DNA of 64,000 bases from Dipteronia dyeriana (lineage: Eukaryota > Streptophyta > Magnoliopsida > Sapindales > Sapindaceae). Positions 1 through 11,372 of the stretch are shown here, piece after piece. Within the stretch, counting starts at the first letter, position 1. Each line of letters begins with the position of its first letter. A program made the translations under genes and the position numbers. The stretch covers positions 112,044,146-112,108,145 of the forward strand of contig CM065296.1 in the NCBI GenBank assembly GCA_032871835.1. The letters are read 5' to 3'. The notes below the pieces were generated by a model. It ran no database searches. It was given only the letters and a program-made list of their open reading frames with translations, and was not told the DNA's origin.

Positions 1-429
1 GTTATATAAATAAATCTTTGAGGAAAATGTGATTTTTAGAGGATAGAATGTCGATTATTTTGACTTATTTTCAAGTTTCATCAAACAAATTAATGTTTTT
101 AGCTAAATTTCTGTACTTCCCATAAATTTTATATTAATATTCGTCAATATCTATATATCAATCCATATTTCCGTCACACCATAGTGCCAATAATATTTCC
201 ATTGACATAAATATTATTATCCTTGCAAACAAGGCATAATTTTCCATCTAATGGTCCGCTGTGTCAAACTGCAGGGTTATGAATAGTAATTTACCCTTTA
301 CAAATTACAATCACCGACCGTAAAAGAAACTCTAACAGTCTAACCTAATTACCTAAACCAAGAAATTTACCCTATCCTTACAGCTTCACAGGTATAGGCC
401 GCAAAAAGAGAGGGAAAAAAAAAAGAGTA
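1..429. other. Upstream region of the Mpv17-family gene
   Basis: AT-rich sequence with no convincing coding region. Positions 130-180 hold TATC/CCATATTTCCG-type words that resemble the repeat in TAF4 intron 2 (about 27985-28245), so a small repeat remnant is possible. The last 30 bases before the start codon at 430 are purine-rich (A/G run at 407-428), which is typical of a plant 5' leader. No clear TATA box was assigned. Confidence 0.4.
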
Positions 430-2132
430 ATGAACCGCAAATGCAAATCCATTCAAGCCTTGATCACCAACCGATTCCTCCTTCGATTCTCAGAGAAGCA
501 ATTTCCCGTCGATGTCAGTCATGTTACCGAACAATGGAAATATTATTCTCGGTCTCCGTTCCCGCTCCGCAAAATTAGAAATCCCAAAATCTCTTCCTCT
601 CTCAATTTATCATCTCTTTCTCACTCGTACTCGTCTAATTCAATTTCAACGAAGATTGGAGTCTTGGGATGGTATTTGGCCAAGCTCCAATCGCATCCAC
701 TTATCACGAAAGGCGTCACGTCCTCGCTTATTTACGTCGCCGCGGACTTGACATCTCAGGTGATTTTTTTTTTTTTTTTGTCAACATTTTTTTTTCGTTT
801 TGTGATGACTAATTATCGTTGCTTTATATATATAAAATTATTTATTTAATCAATGAAAAAAAAATAGTGCTGATGCCGAGGAGCTCTGATTTTGAATTTG
901 ATATGAATATGGTAGATTATTTTATTATATTTTTGCCAGATTTTACTTAAAAATTTATAATTTTGTTCTTGCTCATTTGTTAATATTTATCTTAGATGTC
1001 CTCAATTAGACATATTCATTTACGTTTCATTATTAACATTTATCTTAGATGATTGCATCAGAATATTCCGGTTCTATTGATTCGAAAAGGACGTTACGCA
1101 TGGCAGCATATGGGATGCTAATTTTAGGGCCAACACAACATTTTTGGTTCAATTCTATGTCGAAAGTTTTACCACAGCGGGATATGTTAACATCCTTGAA
1201 GAAGCTTTTCATGGGACAGGCGATATTTGGACCCTGTATAACTTCCGTTTTCTTCTCATATAATGCAGCATTACAAGGTAAACACTGTATATTCAGCATT
1301 TGGAAGGAACCTTGCATTGGTGCTGTCTTTTATGCCTTGTGTAGACTTCAGGATACCTCACAATTCCTGAAATTAACCTACCTGGCTCAATAATTGGTCA
1401 ATTTCTTGTCTTTATAAGTGAATTTAGATGGTTTGTTATCATCATTGTGTTCATTGAGTCTTTTACTTGCAAAACTTGCATTTGGGTTTAAATGGTTGTT
1501 ACTTGGACATCATAAATTTTCTAGGTCCCCGTTTGTGGGTAATATTGGTGGTTTCTTGGCTGTTATTGACTACCTGCATGCTCTATGGGTGCTGTTAGGC
1601 TGTTGTGTCATTTTGTTGTTAAATTCGTATACAAATCGGCTAGCTTGAGCCTGTGCCTTTGGCACCAACATCAGTGCATACAGCATTTTATTTTTGTTAT
1701 ATGGAAAACTGCAAAGTGCTTCTCTTGAATGTCCCCCACGAAAATCCTGAGCTTCTACCCTGTGTCAATTCCAGGTGAAAATGGTGCTCAGATTGTAGCC
1801 AGATTGAAACGTGACCTTCTTCCGACATTGGTTAATGGTCTTTTATACTGGCCAATCTGGGATTTTGTTACTTACAAATATATTCCCGTTCATCTACAGG
1901 TATGTAGAGGATCCCGTTTTCAAGGGTCTCAACTAATTGTGTATTGATTTTCATGACAGGATTGGGTTTAGTTTTACAACTTGATCCATAAACTTTTGCT
2001 TGATTGACTCAAGTTATAGTTTATCAATTTTTTATTATGTTTTTGCAGCCACTGGTGAACAGTTCATGTTCATATGTTTGGACTATTTATCTGACATACA
2101 TGGCAAGCTTAACAAAAGTGAGCACCAATTAG
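430..2132 (+). CDS. Mpv17/PMP22-family membrane protein, 4 exons, 255 aa
   Basis: Exons are 430-759, 1049-1277, 1775-1899 and 2049-2132. All introns are GT-AG and the phases join to 256 codons including the stop. Seen: residues 1-75 are Ser/Arg-rich and hydroxylated, like an organelle-targeting extension. The family core follows: GVLGWYLAKLQSHPLITKG (77-95), YGMLILGPTQHFWF in exon 2, LKRDLLPTLVNGLLYWP in exon 3, and PVHLQPLVNSSCSYVWTIYL across exons 3-4. Known: Mpv17/PMP22 proteins are small four-helix membrane proteins of the mitochondrial inner membrane or peroxisome, linked to channel activity and organelle homeostasis. The plant subgroup closest to this layout has 240-260 residues and the same C-terminal WTIY block. 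Inferred: the N-terminal extension favours mitochondrion or plastid over peroxisome. The start at 430 is the first ATG in frame with the core. A donor-like GTGAGC near 2118 could allow an alternative last exon, but the short ending matches the family. Confidence 0.92.
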
Positions 2133-2872
2133 TTTTAGTGGTGAGTTTGCAATTTAATTCATCAAAGATTTGTTCCTATTTTATTGAAATCAACTGTTGA
2201 TACCAAACTGTTCTTATTTCAGGTTGTTTAGGAATTATGGCTGTATCATCAGATCTTTTTTTTTTTTTCTTTTGAAACTCTGTATCATCAGATCTGATAT
2301 TTGAATTTTTGCTGTTATGAGTAACTGCTCTTTTAATTGAGCTATTGGAATCACATGAATCTGATATCATGTAATTCTAATTTTATAATTTTGTTAGTTT
2401 GATTGATGAGAAATTGGATGCAAGTTATAATTTTGTTAGGTTGTTCACATGTTTGTTTATTTTGTTTATTTTAGCAATATATTTCATGATGAGGGGCTAC
2501 AAGCTGCTGGTCTCTATATGTACCAAGGACAAAGGTTTTGTTTTTTTTTTTATTATTATTCTATTTTAATCTTTTAGTCGTCACTTGTAGATCTATTCGA
2601 ATTTGAGTATCTTTGATTCATAATTATTGTTATTGTGATTGTTGTTGTAGTTCTAGTTCTGATTTTCATATTTTTTAGAACCTAATAATGACGACTCTGT
2701 GGAGTATTGTTATAGTTAATATTTTATCATGTTAGAGAAACTATCACTGCTATGCTCATCTAGTTTGAAAATGTCCCGGATGCACCGTATTTCAGTGGTA
2801 TATTAAAATATAAAATAAATTTGTAGAAAAGCTACAATAACTAGCCAGTAGAGTTAAAAAAAAAATGAACGA
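2133..2872. other. 3' flank of the Mpv17-family gene
   Basis: AT-rich, with T runs at 2258-2270 and 2539-2553. It should contain the 3' UTR. A short GC-richer stretch at 2480-2535 could be transcribed UTR. No second gene was seen. Confidence 0.35.
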
Positions 2873-3526
2873 GGCTCAGTTTGACATTGCTTCCCCAACT
2901 GCTTTTGGGGTTAAAAGTGATTCTGGACCTAAGACATGGTATTTGGTAAAATCGCGAGTAAGTGCTTTTGGTCACTTTTAGCTTCTCCCAACTGAGTTTT
3001 TGAGAAGCTACAAATACATGCTTTTGGATTTTGGATTTTGGATTTTGGCTTCTGCTTTTAGAAAACGTGCTAACATGATATTAGATGAAATTTTACTAAC
3101 TTTCCAATTTTGTCCTTATCTTTAACGAAATTTAACAAAAAAAATTGGGCTTATATTTCTGTAAAAAACAAATGTTGTCATAACTGTATAAAAAAATTTG
3201 GGATAATTAAAGAGAGATGGATGGAAGCCAAACTAGTCAGTACGATGCATTGTTAAACCTGGGTTCATCCTAGTCAGCATCATTCTGGTTCCGGATGTGT
3301 CCAGGGTGTCCAGCCGATATACTAGACCAGTACACAAAATCTATTCTGATATGCAGGATCCTCAGACAAGGCAAGCATAGAGCATACTAGGATCTTGTAG
3401 AACCATAGTTTCAGACATAGAACCGTCTGAAGATAAGGATAAAAGAACTATTTAGAAAGCCATTGAAACAAAAACACTTAAAGCTTTTTATTGATTTCTG
3501 ATATCTTACATATAGGAGAAGAGGTT

Positions 3527-3538
3527 CCTTATATAGAG
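3527..3538 (-). promoter_or_regulatory. TATA box of pararetrovirus-like copy 1
   Basis: On the minus strand this reads CTCTATATAAGG, about 145 bases past the end of the coding remnant, with an AATAAA-type signal some 35-40 bases further on. Copy 2 has the same arrangement at 48131-48181. It is probably the relic promoter of the element's full-length RNA. Confidence 0.5.
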
Positions 3539-3681
3539 AAGGAAGACCTCTGGAGAGATCCAGGCAGGCAAGCAAGCCTACTTTACAAGAGATAAGGCCA
3601 AAAGCAGTGGCCGACATAACAAAACAGCAGAAAGCTGGTCGGACAGCTGGAAAACACAAAATAATAATACAGATGATATAG

Positions 3682-6600
3682 TCACGGGCTGCTAAGATTA
3701 CAGGTGGAGTGGTATTCATCATCGGAGTTGAGGGCCCCACAGATTGAACAGGGCCACGTGTCAGCCTGATCTTGGGAATCTTGAAGATAGGAATTCAGGA
3801 AAGGATGCCAACTCCTTGTTGGGTCCCTCGGGACGTTAGGAAGGATGAAAAAGACATTTGTAGTATCATTATTGACGTCACAAAGGTAATTAAGGAGGGG
3901 TATCTGGATACTGGTATGATACAGTCTTTCGTAGTCATACGACGTATTCCATTCGTAGCAGACGTTAGAGGTCCAGAGAAGCTGGTTATGTGGCTTATAT
4001 CTGTAGGGCCTGCTAAAGATCCAGATACAGCATACTTTGGAAGCCTGTTCTGGGTCCATTTTCCAGATATGGTAATGACCCATAAGTTTGGTAAGCTCGG
4101 TCTGCCAAACAGGTAAGGGGTTGAACCATTGTAAAAAGGTTTGGAGATTAACGGAGGTTGGATCTTGGATGAAGCCATACAAGGCTTGGAGAGGAAAAAC
4201 AATGGCATGGTGATGAAGAACGGATAAGCACCACAGGAACCATAATGCTTGGTCCGAATAGTAGTAAAAGGGTGGTGAAATAAAGGGGTCGAGAAAAGGT
4301 TTGCTGGGATTGGCTAACTGGTGGTGGCAGCCTTGATTGTTGATCTGGGAGAGGTATCTTGGTAGATATGATGTTGCAAAGTCTTGAATCTGTTGGATAG
4401 TGGGAAGCTGGTCTGGAGGAAAGGTGGCCATGAATTCTGGAGGGAAAGCCGGTGGCCAAGGTGGAGAAGACGGAGCAGAAGAAGATGAGGCCTGTGAAGA
4501 AATCATATAGATCAAGGGGACAGGGCCGGTACGGGAAAGTAGGGTGATAGGGTGAGGTCGGGATAGCATATCTGGAATGATTTTATGGTGACCTTTGATA
4601 TGTTTGACCGAAAAGTCATATCTAGAGAACCAATCCTTGAGTCTCAAGAGCTGGGGATTTGGAGGGAGCTTGTTATGGAATTCAAGCACCTTGGGGAAGG
4701 ATGAGTTGTCCATTTCAATGGTAAAGTTTCTGGTTCTGAGATGGAAGTCAAACTTAGAAATTCCATTTTTGACAGCAAGGATTTCTTTATAAATAGTGTG
4801 ATAGTGTTTCTGGGCGTCTTTGAACTGGCCGCTGGCATGACCACAGTAGTGGCGTTTCCCATTGATTTCTTCAATGAGGATGGCTCCCCAGAAGTGATCA
4901 CTGGCATCAGTCTGAAGGAATAGGTGTCCTGATGAGGGAATATGTAATGTGGAGGTTTTTGTGCAGCCCTTTTAGGTGGGATATGGCCTCTGAGTGAGAG
5001 GTGTTCCATTGAGGGGGTTCCTTTTTCAGAAGTTTAGATAAGCAGGAGGTGTAGTGGCTGGCCTGTGGAATGAAATTCCTGATGTAGTTGACAATACCAA
5101 GAAACTGTTGGAGTGTTTTTGCGAGAGATTTGAATCTGGGAAGTTAAGAAGCTGTCTTGCAAGGTGAGGTCCAGGGGTATAAGATCCATATTTGATTTTC
5201 ATTCCAAGAAACTCAATTTCTGCGACACCAATTGAACTCTTCTTGTCAGACAACATGATTCCATACTTGTCAATGATCTGGTGAAAATGTTGTAGGAGGT
5301 CAATATGTGACTCTTTGTTTGGTGAGAACAGTAGAATGTCATCGATATAGAGGAGAGCCTGGATGGAAAATTCTAGTGACGGCCTTTTGGAATAGGGAAT
5401 GGGCTGTTTTTAGCCCAAAAGGAAGGACAGTGGCTCCAGGAATTTGTGAAAATAATGAAGTAGCTCTGGGAACCGGGAACTTATCATCCTAGAGGAAGAG
5501 ATTGAGAGGCTTATAATCAATCACAAGCCTTTTCTTTCCTCTGATTTGTTCAGACCTTTTTTCAACGTAAAAGGCTTGGCAGGCCCATAGAGATGAGGTG
5601 GGCTCTATTAAGCCTTGCTTGAGAAGCTCATCACACTCCTTCGTGGCTAGTGAAAGGTCTGTTGGAGACATTCCTGAATGAGTCGCCTTAGTGGGGTTGA
5701 CATCTTCATTGAGCTTAAAGGGGAGCTTTATGAAGAAGTCTGGGTTCTTCCACAAAGGGTGTAGATGTTTAAAGTCTGCATGGCAGTTGGTGCAGAATTG
5801 CAGAAGCTTTTCTTGAACATGCCGGAAATCAGGATTGATAACCGAAATGGGGAATTTTTTTGGAATGTCAATGAAATGTTTGAATTCCCGTTTGAATCGA
5901 ATCCCTTGAGGTAAAATTCTGATAGATTTTGACTGGCTGTAGATGTCCCATCCGATAAGGATATCTTTGTCTGGAAGAGGAGTTCCGATGATATGGGTCC
6001 AAAGTGTAAAGGAAGGGAAAAACTGTAAGCCGATTTTGTTTTTAGAGACCAGGTAAGTGTTGAAAACTTGTCCATCTGCTGCTAAGAACTGGTTCTTTTC
6101 TTCCTTCTAGGCATCAGCATGGAGGACGTTGGGATTCATCATGGAAGAATGGGCTCCCGTATCAAAATAGGCAATGACAGGGATTGGCTTGGAGTACTTC
6201 GTAGCTAAGACCTGAATTTTGATTTGTGGGCCAGAATTTCCATTGCTGGTGGCTTGATAAGCTTCTGATGGGGAGTCAGGATCTGAGTAGCTTAGAAGAT
6301 CTGAAGAGCTAGAGTCATGCTCCTCTGAATCTATGACCATAAAAGAGGTCAACTGGTTGACATCTTCTTGTTCTGAGAAGAAGGATTCAATGTCTGCATC
6401 TGAGGGAATTTCTTCTGCAACTTGTCTAAGCTGTTGGATGAGCTTGGAAGATTTTGTTCTTTTATTGGGACATTGCTTGGCATAATGTCCCTTTTGGCCG
6501 CAGACGAAACATTTGTTGGATTTGTTCCATGACCTTCTGGCCTTCTTCCTGTAGTACTTGTATTTCCTGGGATTGGAAGAATTTTTTCGATTTTGGGCTC

Positions 6601-7237
6601 TGGATGGCTGGCTTCTGTGAGGCCTATTTGCTTTGCAGTTACAATGCTCATTGGAGTTGCACTTGAGATGGTAGTCAGGAGGAAATTTACAGTGTTTGTC
6701 ATATCTTTTCCCTTCTCTGATCATTTTTGAAAAAACCCGTTGAGTAGCACAGAGGTTTTCTAGAGCAGTGTGGGTAAACATGTGAATTTCTCCAAGAGTG
6801 ATATCTCTGAGGCTCATTCCTAAGAGTTCAATTAATCTTTAAAGTTCTCCCTGGAGTTCTGTGGGAAGGGAATTCAGATAAACCTGTCTTAAGGTTTCAT
6901 CATTGATTCCACCGAGTGCATGATATCTGAAAGACATGCGCCTGTAGTGGTAATCAATATCTTCCTTGTTTAATGAGCAAACTCTCATTTCGAAGAATTC
7001 TTGTCTGGTCTGTTTATAGAACTGGGAAACGTCTCCGAGAAATTCTCTGAAGACTATTCCTGTTGGTATAGAAACAGATCCACATCTGACCAGTTGTAAC
7101 TGTCTGTATTCGCCAAGTGCTTGGTACCAGTCTCTGAGGGATCCGGTGAATCTAGAGACAAACTCCCTCAGAATGGATTCGGTATTGTCACCTCCTTTTG
7201 CAATCTGGAGGTCTAGCCATGCACTCATTTCAGACAT
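3682..7237 (-). pseudogene. Broken pararetrovirus-like polyprotein, copy 1
   Basis: Frame blocks on the minus strand, in order, are 7237-6839 (coat-protein-like), 6817-6107 (zinc knuckle and protease), 6075-5728, 5755-5489, 5256-5026, 5009-4644 and 4713-3682. Motifs seen: knuckle CFVCGQKGHYAKQC, protease DTGA, the RT block GKKRLVIDYKPLN, and the catalytic YIDD, still encoded near 5345 but outside a long frame. The RNase H region includes TDASD-type and HTIYKEILAVKNG-type words. A C-terminal extension of about 250 residues ends in a Cys pair (CSICGALNSDDE) of unknown role. A stop and a frameshift separate the coat block from the knuckle block, and further frameshifts break RT and RNase H, so it cannot make the polyprotein. 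It is related to copy 2 at 44537-47908 but keeps more of the coat region and is truncated elsewhere. Confidence 0.7.
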
Positions 7238-7240
7238 TCT

Positions 7241-7342
7241 AAAGTAGCATAATTATATAACACTTATATAACACTTAACACTAAACATGGGGCTAATTAA
7301 CTCAATAAAGTAGCATAATTATATAACACTTAACACTAAACA
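7241..7342. repeat. Two-copy direct repeat at the edge of pararetrovirus copy 1
   Basis: The phrase AAAGTAGCATAATTATATAA starts at 7241 and again near 7305, each followed by CACTTAACACTAAACAT-like sequence. It lies just upstream of the first recognisable coat-protein codon and may mark the insertion junction or a later local duplication. Confidence 0.6.
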
Positions 7343-7618
7343 TAAATAAACAAGAAAAATGTAAAGTATAGTACATTAGTATCATTTAGATGTCTATATC
7401 CTTTTAGTAATTTTACACACTCACAACACTTTTTATTTCAGTTTACCAAACACATTGAAATTGTTTTTAGTTCTCACAGCACTTTTGAAAATCAGTTTAC
7501 CAAACACTCAGTTGATTCTTCCCACAGCAATTCGAAAAGCAATTTCCCCCACAGTAATTCCCCCCACAGTAATTTCAAAAACACTTCTCCCCACAGCACA
7601 TCAATGCCAAACTGAGCC

Positions 7619-8032
7619 TGAGTACATGAGATGGAGGACTGCTTTTTACTTGAAAATGTGCTCGAGAAAACAACAGTTTACCTTACAAGTTCGTTACAAG
7701 TTACGACTAGGAACCTATTTCGTATTCGAGGATAATGAGAGAAAGCAAGCGGCCAGAGAATGTGCCAAGCAATTGAAAATAGTGTTCATTAAGGGGTTGA
7801 ACTTGTAAGTTGTAACATGATAATTAATTTCTTGTTACTGTTTTTTTTTCACTTATATTTCAAAAGTGGCGCTCTGTTTAAAAGATCCAACCCAAGTAGC
7901 AATTTTCTTCTGTGTAGAAAAAAATTGAAAATTGCTCTCTTTTATTTTTCGTTTTTGGACTGGGTTTTAACTGTTTTGACCTTAGATGAGCTTACCCACA
8001 ATATATATTATCAATTTTGGAGTTTAATTTGC
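7619..8032. other. Flank between MITE and hAT element; unrecognised open frame
   Basis: An open frame runs to about 7808 and ends ...RECAKQLKIVFIKGLNL. It has a plausible composition but I do not recognise it, and no splice context supports it. It could be an exon fragment. The rest is AT-rich. Confidence 0.25.
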
Positions 8033-8040
8033 ATGGTAAG
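8033..8040. repeat. Target-site duplication ATGGTAAG, copy 1 of 3
   Basis: This 8-bp word stands immediately left of the hAT element. Identical copies are at 11750-11757 and 12285-12292. An 8-bp duplication is the signature of hAT transposition. Confidence 0.9.
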
Positions 8041-9171
8041 TAGTGGTGTAAAAATGGGCCGGCCGGTCGGCCGGCCCAGGGAGTTCACGGGCCGTTCTTG
8101 GAACGGCCCGTGAAGGAAGAGGGCCAGGCCGCGGCCAGGCCCGGGACGGGCCTCGTACCGGGCCTCTGGGAGGAGACCCGGCAGGCCGGCCCGCCTGGCA
8201 CGCCGGATTGGCGTGCCAGGCCTGTCGGACCGGTCCGCCGGTCCGTTCGGCCAATTTTTTTTTTTTTTTTTTTTTTTCAAAAAACCTCCAACGGCTGGAA
8301 TTGACGGAGGAAATTAAAATTATCAAAACCCCCCCTACAATCTTTTAAATTACATTTTGACCCACAAATCAAATTTTTCTATAAATACTTCCATCATTTC
8401 ATTTTCCATTAACTCTCTCTATCATTCTTTCAATATCTCATTCTCTCAAATCTCAATCTCTAATATATTCTTCAATTCTCTAAACTTTTTCATTCATTTT
8501 GGTTATTACTCTCTCTACAAAATTCTCTACGTTTTCCACCAACACACCAAATTTTAAAGGTACAATTTTGTTATTACTTTTGGTCTAACATATTCTCATA
8601 GTAAATTTATATGTTTATGTTTAGATTTGAGTTACTTAATGAAAACATTATCTATTTAGTTAGTTAGTTTATCAATTTTTGGGCTTTAATGTTAATATTA
8701 TTTGTTTAGTTTATTAAGATTTTTAAGTTTAGTAGTAATTTTAATATTTGTTATTAATAAATTTAGAAAGTTAATTTGTATTACTGAAATTACTTTTTGT
8801 AATAAGTAAATGATGAATGTTATGTGTAGTAATTACATTTGATATTGTTTTTTTCATAAATTAAAATTTTTCATTTGTAGATTATGATAGTAAATTTAAG
8901 AGTAGTGGTTCAAATCATCAATTTTATGTTAGTATATTATGTTAGTAAATTTATCAATTTTATTTGTAGTAGTGAACTAGTGAATTTAAAATTTTATGTT
9001 AGTAGATTATGATTTTTTTTTTTTATTTAATTTGTTTTTTAAGTAAATAAATTATTGTAAGTGTCGTATTAGTTATAGTAATTATTGTTAGTAAATTAAG
9101 ATTACTGTTAGTAAATATTGATTTTTAATTTGACTATTAACTACTATAGTGCTCATATTTTTATTCAGATA

Positions 9172-11250
9172 ATGGATCCTAACCAGCAATCTTATTTTCC
9201 GGACGGTTTGAATATGCTCAACGATGAATTTGATATTTTAGAACCGACCCATACTCAAGTGGGACCTTCTGGTTCCGGCGTTACACCAACATCACGTTCC
9301 AGAAAATTAACATCAGATGTGTGACAATGTTTCAACATAGTACAAATGACACTCCCAAACGGGGCGTCTGACCTCAGAGCTAAATGTAAGTTTTGCCATA
9401 AGAATTATGCTACAAGTACGGGGGGAACCGTACATTTGAGACGGCATATGCACAAATGTATGCCTGCACATGGACAGGTAGATACTACAACCCAGACACA
9501 GCTTCAACGGCACCCAGACGGGTCCGTTACGAGGTGGCAGTTCGACGCCATGCACGCTAGAGAGTGCTTGGCACGATACATTGCACAAACTGATCAACCG
9601 ATCAGTATTGGTGAGAGTCCATTTTATAAAGAATTAATCACATCTGCATATAACCCCCAATATGAACCTGTTTCTAGAACCACCACTAGAAATGATTTGA
9701 TACGATTGTTTGAAACCGAAAGGGATGACTTAGTTGCTGAAATACAACATTTAAGTGTCTCTGTTGCATTAACTTCTGATATTTGGAATGCATGTTCCAA
9801 ACATGACTATTTATGTGTCACGGGACACTTTTTAGATTCTGATTGGAGGATAACAAAAAGAAATTTTGGTTTTCGTCCTATGGATTTTGCACATACCGCA
9901 GAAAACATTTTTAATGTCATAATGGAAGTTTTAGAAACTTATGAAATCACGCATCGCATTCTTTCAATCACATTTGATAATGCATCTGCAAATACTAGCT
10001 CTATTGCATTGTTTGTTGCAAGAAATGTCCCGCAAGATGGAGGTTATTTCTTCCATCAACGGTGTGCATGCCATATTATAAATTTAGTTGTACAGGCTGG
10101 TTTAAAGCAGGTAAGCGACCAAATAGATCGCATCAGAGATGCCATTTCTTGGATTTGCAGTTCTAATCCTAGATTCAATGAATTCAAGAGACATTGTAAA
10201 TTAAACGGTCTCAAACCCCGACGATTCCAAACTGATATGCCAGTAAGGTGGAACTCTACTTATTTAATGTTGCAAAATTGTTTGGAATATGATACAACCA
10301 TTACATGTTTTTATAACATGAAATTGACCGAAACAGGACAACTTAGTCCAAAATTACTTTCCATAGACGATTGGTATGTGGCAAAGATTTTTATTCAATT
10401 TTTAAAGATATTTTACAATGCCACTGTAACTTTTTCCGGGGTATATTACCCCACATCTTCCCAGGCAATCCATCAGATAGTGGAAATGTCTAAACTGTTA
10501 AACAGTTATAGAGAAGATGAACATCTAGGCGCTGCAGTTGTTGTCATGGAGACAAATTTGAAAAAATATTGGGCTAACATTCTCTTACTTTATGCCTTAA
10601 GTGCTATAATAGATCCCAGGGTTAAATTATCTGGTTTAGAAGTTTTGCTTGAGTTTATTGGTATTAATTTGTCAATAGATTATTCAGAACAAATTACTGA
10701 CATTCGAACCAAGTTGTTCGAGATTTTTCATATTTATGAGACCAGATTTGGCAACATTGACATCCCCCAATCAACACGACCGGAGACAGAGCCGAAGCAA
10801 ACAAGTTGGAGCCTTCTGAAACGAAGAAAAAAAGACAAATCAGCAAGTACTTCTTCAGGGCAAAGATCTAGCCCATCTTCTTGTACCGAACTTATTAGGT
10901 ACCTTGAAGCACAATTTGATGCTGTTGAAGACAAGGAAGAGTTTGATTTGTTGTTATGGTGGAAGACCTATACGTACAGGTATCCAGTTCTGTCACACTT
11001 AGCACGTGACGTACTGGTTATTCCAGTGTCAACGGTGTCTTCAGAACAAGCTTTCAGCACCGGTGGACGCATAATTGAACCAAGAAGAAGCTGTTTGTCT
11101 CCAGAGATGGTGGAGGTATTAACATGCCTTCGGGATTGGGAGCATGCTAAAAAAAGGTTACAAAATCTAACTGTAGATAAAGAACTTAATCTAAATTTCG
11201 ACAATTTATATATTGATGACCCTTCAGGTAGTGGCCAGGGCCAGAACTAG
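9172..11250 (+). pseudogene. hAT transposase (BED finger, RNase H-like core, hATC), one in-frame TGA
   Basis: One frame runs from ATG at 9172 to the stop at 11250, 692 codons, which is normal for plant ricesleeper/DAYSLEEPER-type hAT transposases. A single TGA at 9322-9324 (codon 51) interrupts it. It falls in TSDV-stop-QCFN, where hAT proteins usually have Trp, so TGG to TGA is likely. Restarting at 9346 would leave 634 residues. Seen: BED finger CKFC (72-75) with HLRRHMHKC; LTSDIWN with catalytic Asp near 203; FDNASANT with Asp near 269; an RCACHIINL block; the MPVRWNST motif; and a C-terminal hATC dimerisation region with STVSSEQAFSTGGRI. The enzyme would bind the element ends and cut and paste it. 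The restart product keeps the finger and catalytic residues, so activity cannot be excluded. No intron was needed. Confidence 0.9.
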
Positions 11251-11310
11251 GTTATACTTTTACATATGTATTTATTATTTACTTGTAAGTTGTAAAACGG
11301 TTGCACTATT

Positions 11311-11372
11311 TTTCCCTTACCAAGTTTTTATCCCACTGGGTTTTTCTTGGTAAGGTTTTTAATAAGGCAATC
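11311..11372 (+). other. Hairpin-like 3' motif downstream of the hAT transposase
   Basis: TTACCAAG and CTTGGTAA flank a loop of TTTTTATCCCACTGGGTTTT type, followed by GGTTTTTAATAAGGCAA. The arms are inverted copies and could pair in RNA. It starts about 60 bases after the transposase stop. Diverged versions occur three to four times near the 3' end of the old copia element (53285-53825). Confidence 0.55.

Larger units (their letters stand above)
3240..7245 (-). mobile_element. Endogenous pararetrovirus-like copy 1, truncated and decayed
   Basis: Reading from about 7245 down to 3240, the order is a coat-protein-like region, a CCHC zinc knuckle, an aspartic protease, reverse transcriptase, RNase H, a C-terminal extension, then a promoter and leader. 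No LTRs were found. A TATA box (CTCTATATAAGG, minus strand, 3538-3527) lies downstream of the coding region, with an AATAAA signal close behind it (minus strand, about 3495-3485). This promoter-then-polyA-then-leader order suits a Caulimoviridae-type genome rather than an LTR retrotransposon. The 5' part (movement protein and start of the coat protein) is absent. Boundaries are approximate, and a divergent Ty3-type element is the alternative. Confidence 0.65.
2873..7618. mobile_element. MITE with GGCTCAGTTTG-type termini, split by a pararetrovirus copy
   Basis: The left end at 2873 begins GGCTCAGTTTGACATTG. The right end at 7618 is its inverted counterpart, CAATGCCAAACTGAGCC. The inner flanks (left about 2873-3230, right about 7380-7618) are rich in motifs such as CCCACAGCA and AGTTTACCAAACAC and look like two halves of one small non-autonomous element. 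The 4 kb between them is a minus-strand pararetrovirus-like copy. No unambiguous target duplication was found, so the superfamily is not assigned. Confidence 0.6.

Noticed and set aside
1045..1317. Minus-strand open frame over the Mpv17-family exon 2
   Set aside because: It is the antisense shadow of a well-supported exon.
2460..2535. Possible fifth exon of the Mpv17-family gene
   Set aside because: The four-exon model already ends with the family's normal C-terminus, and no acceptor and frame made a better ending.
3240..7250. Search for LTRs around the pararetrovirus-like copies
   Set aside because: No matching direct repeats were found at the two ends of either copy, so they were not called LTR retrotransposons.
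8011..8326. Arg/Pro/Gly-rich open frames at the hAT left end
   Set aside because: They arise from the GC-rich subterminal block on both strands and have no protein character.
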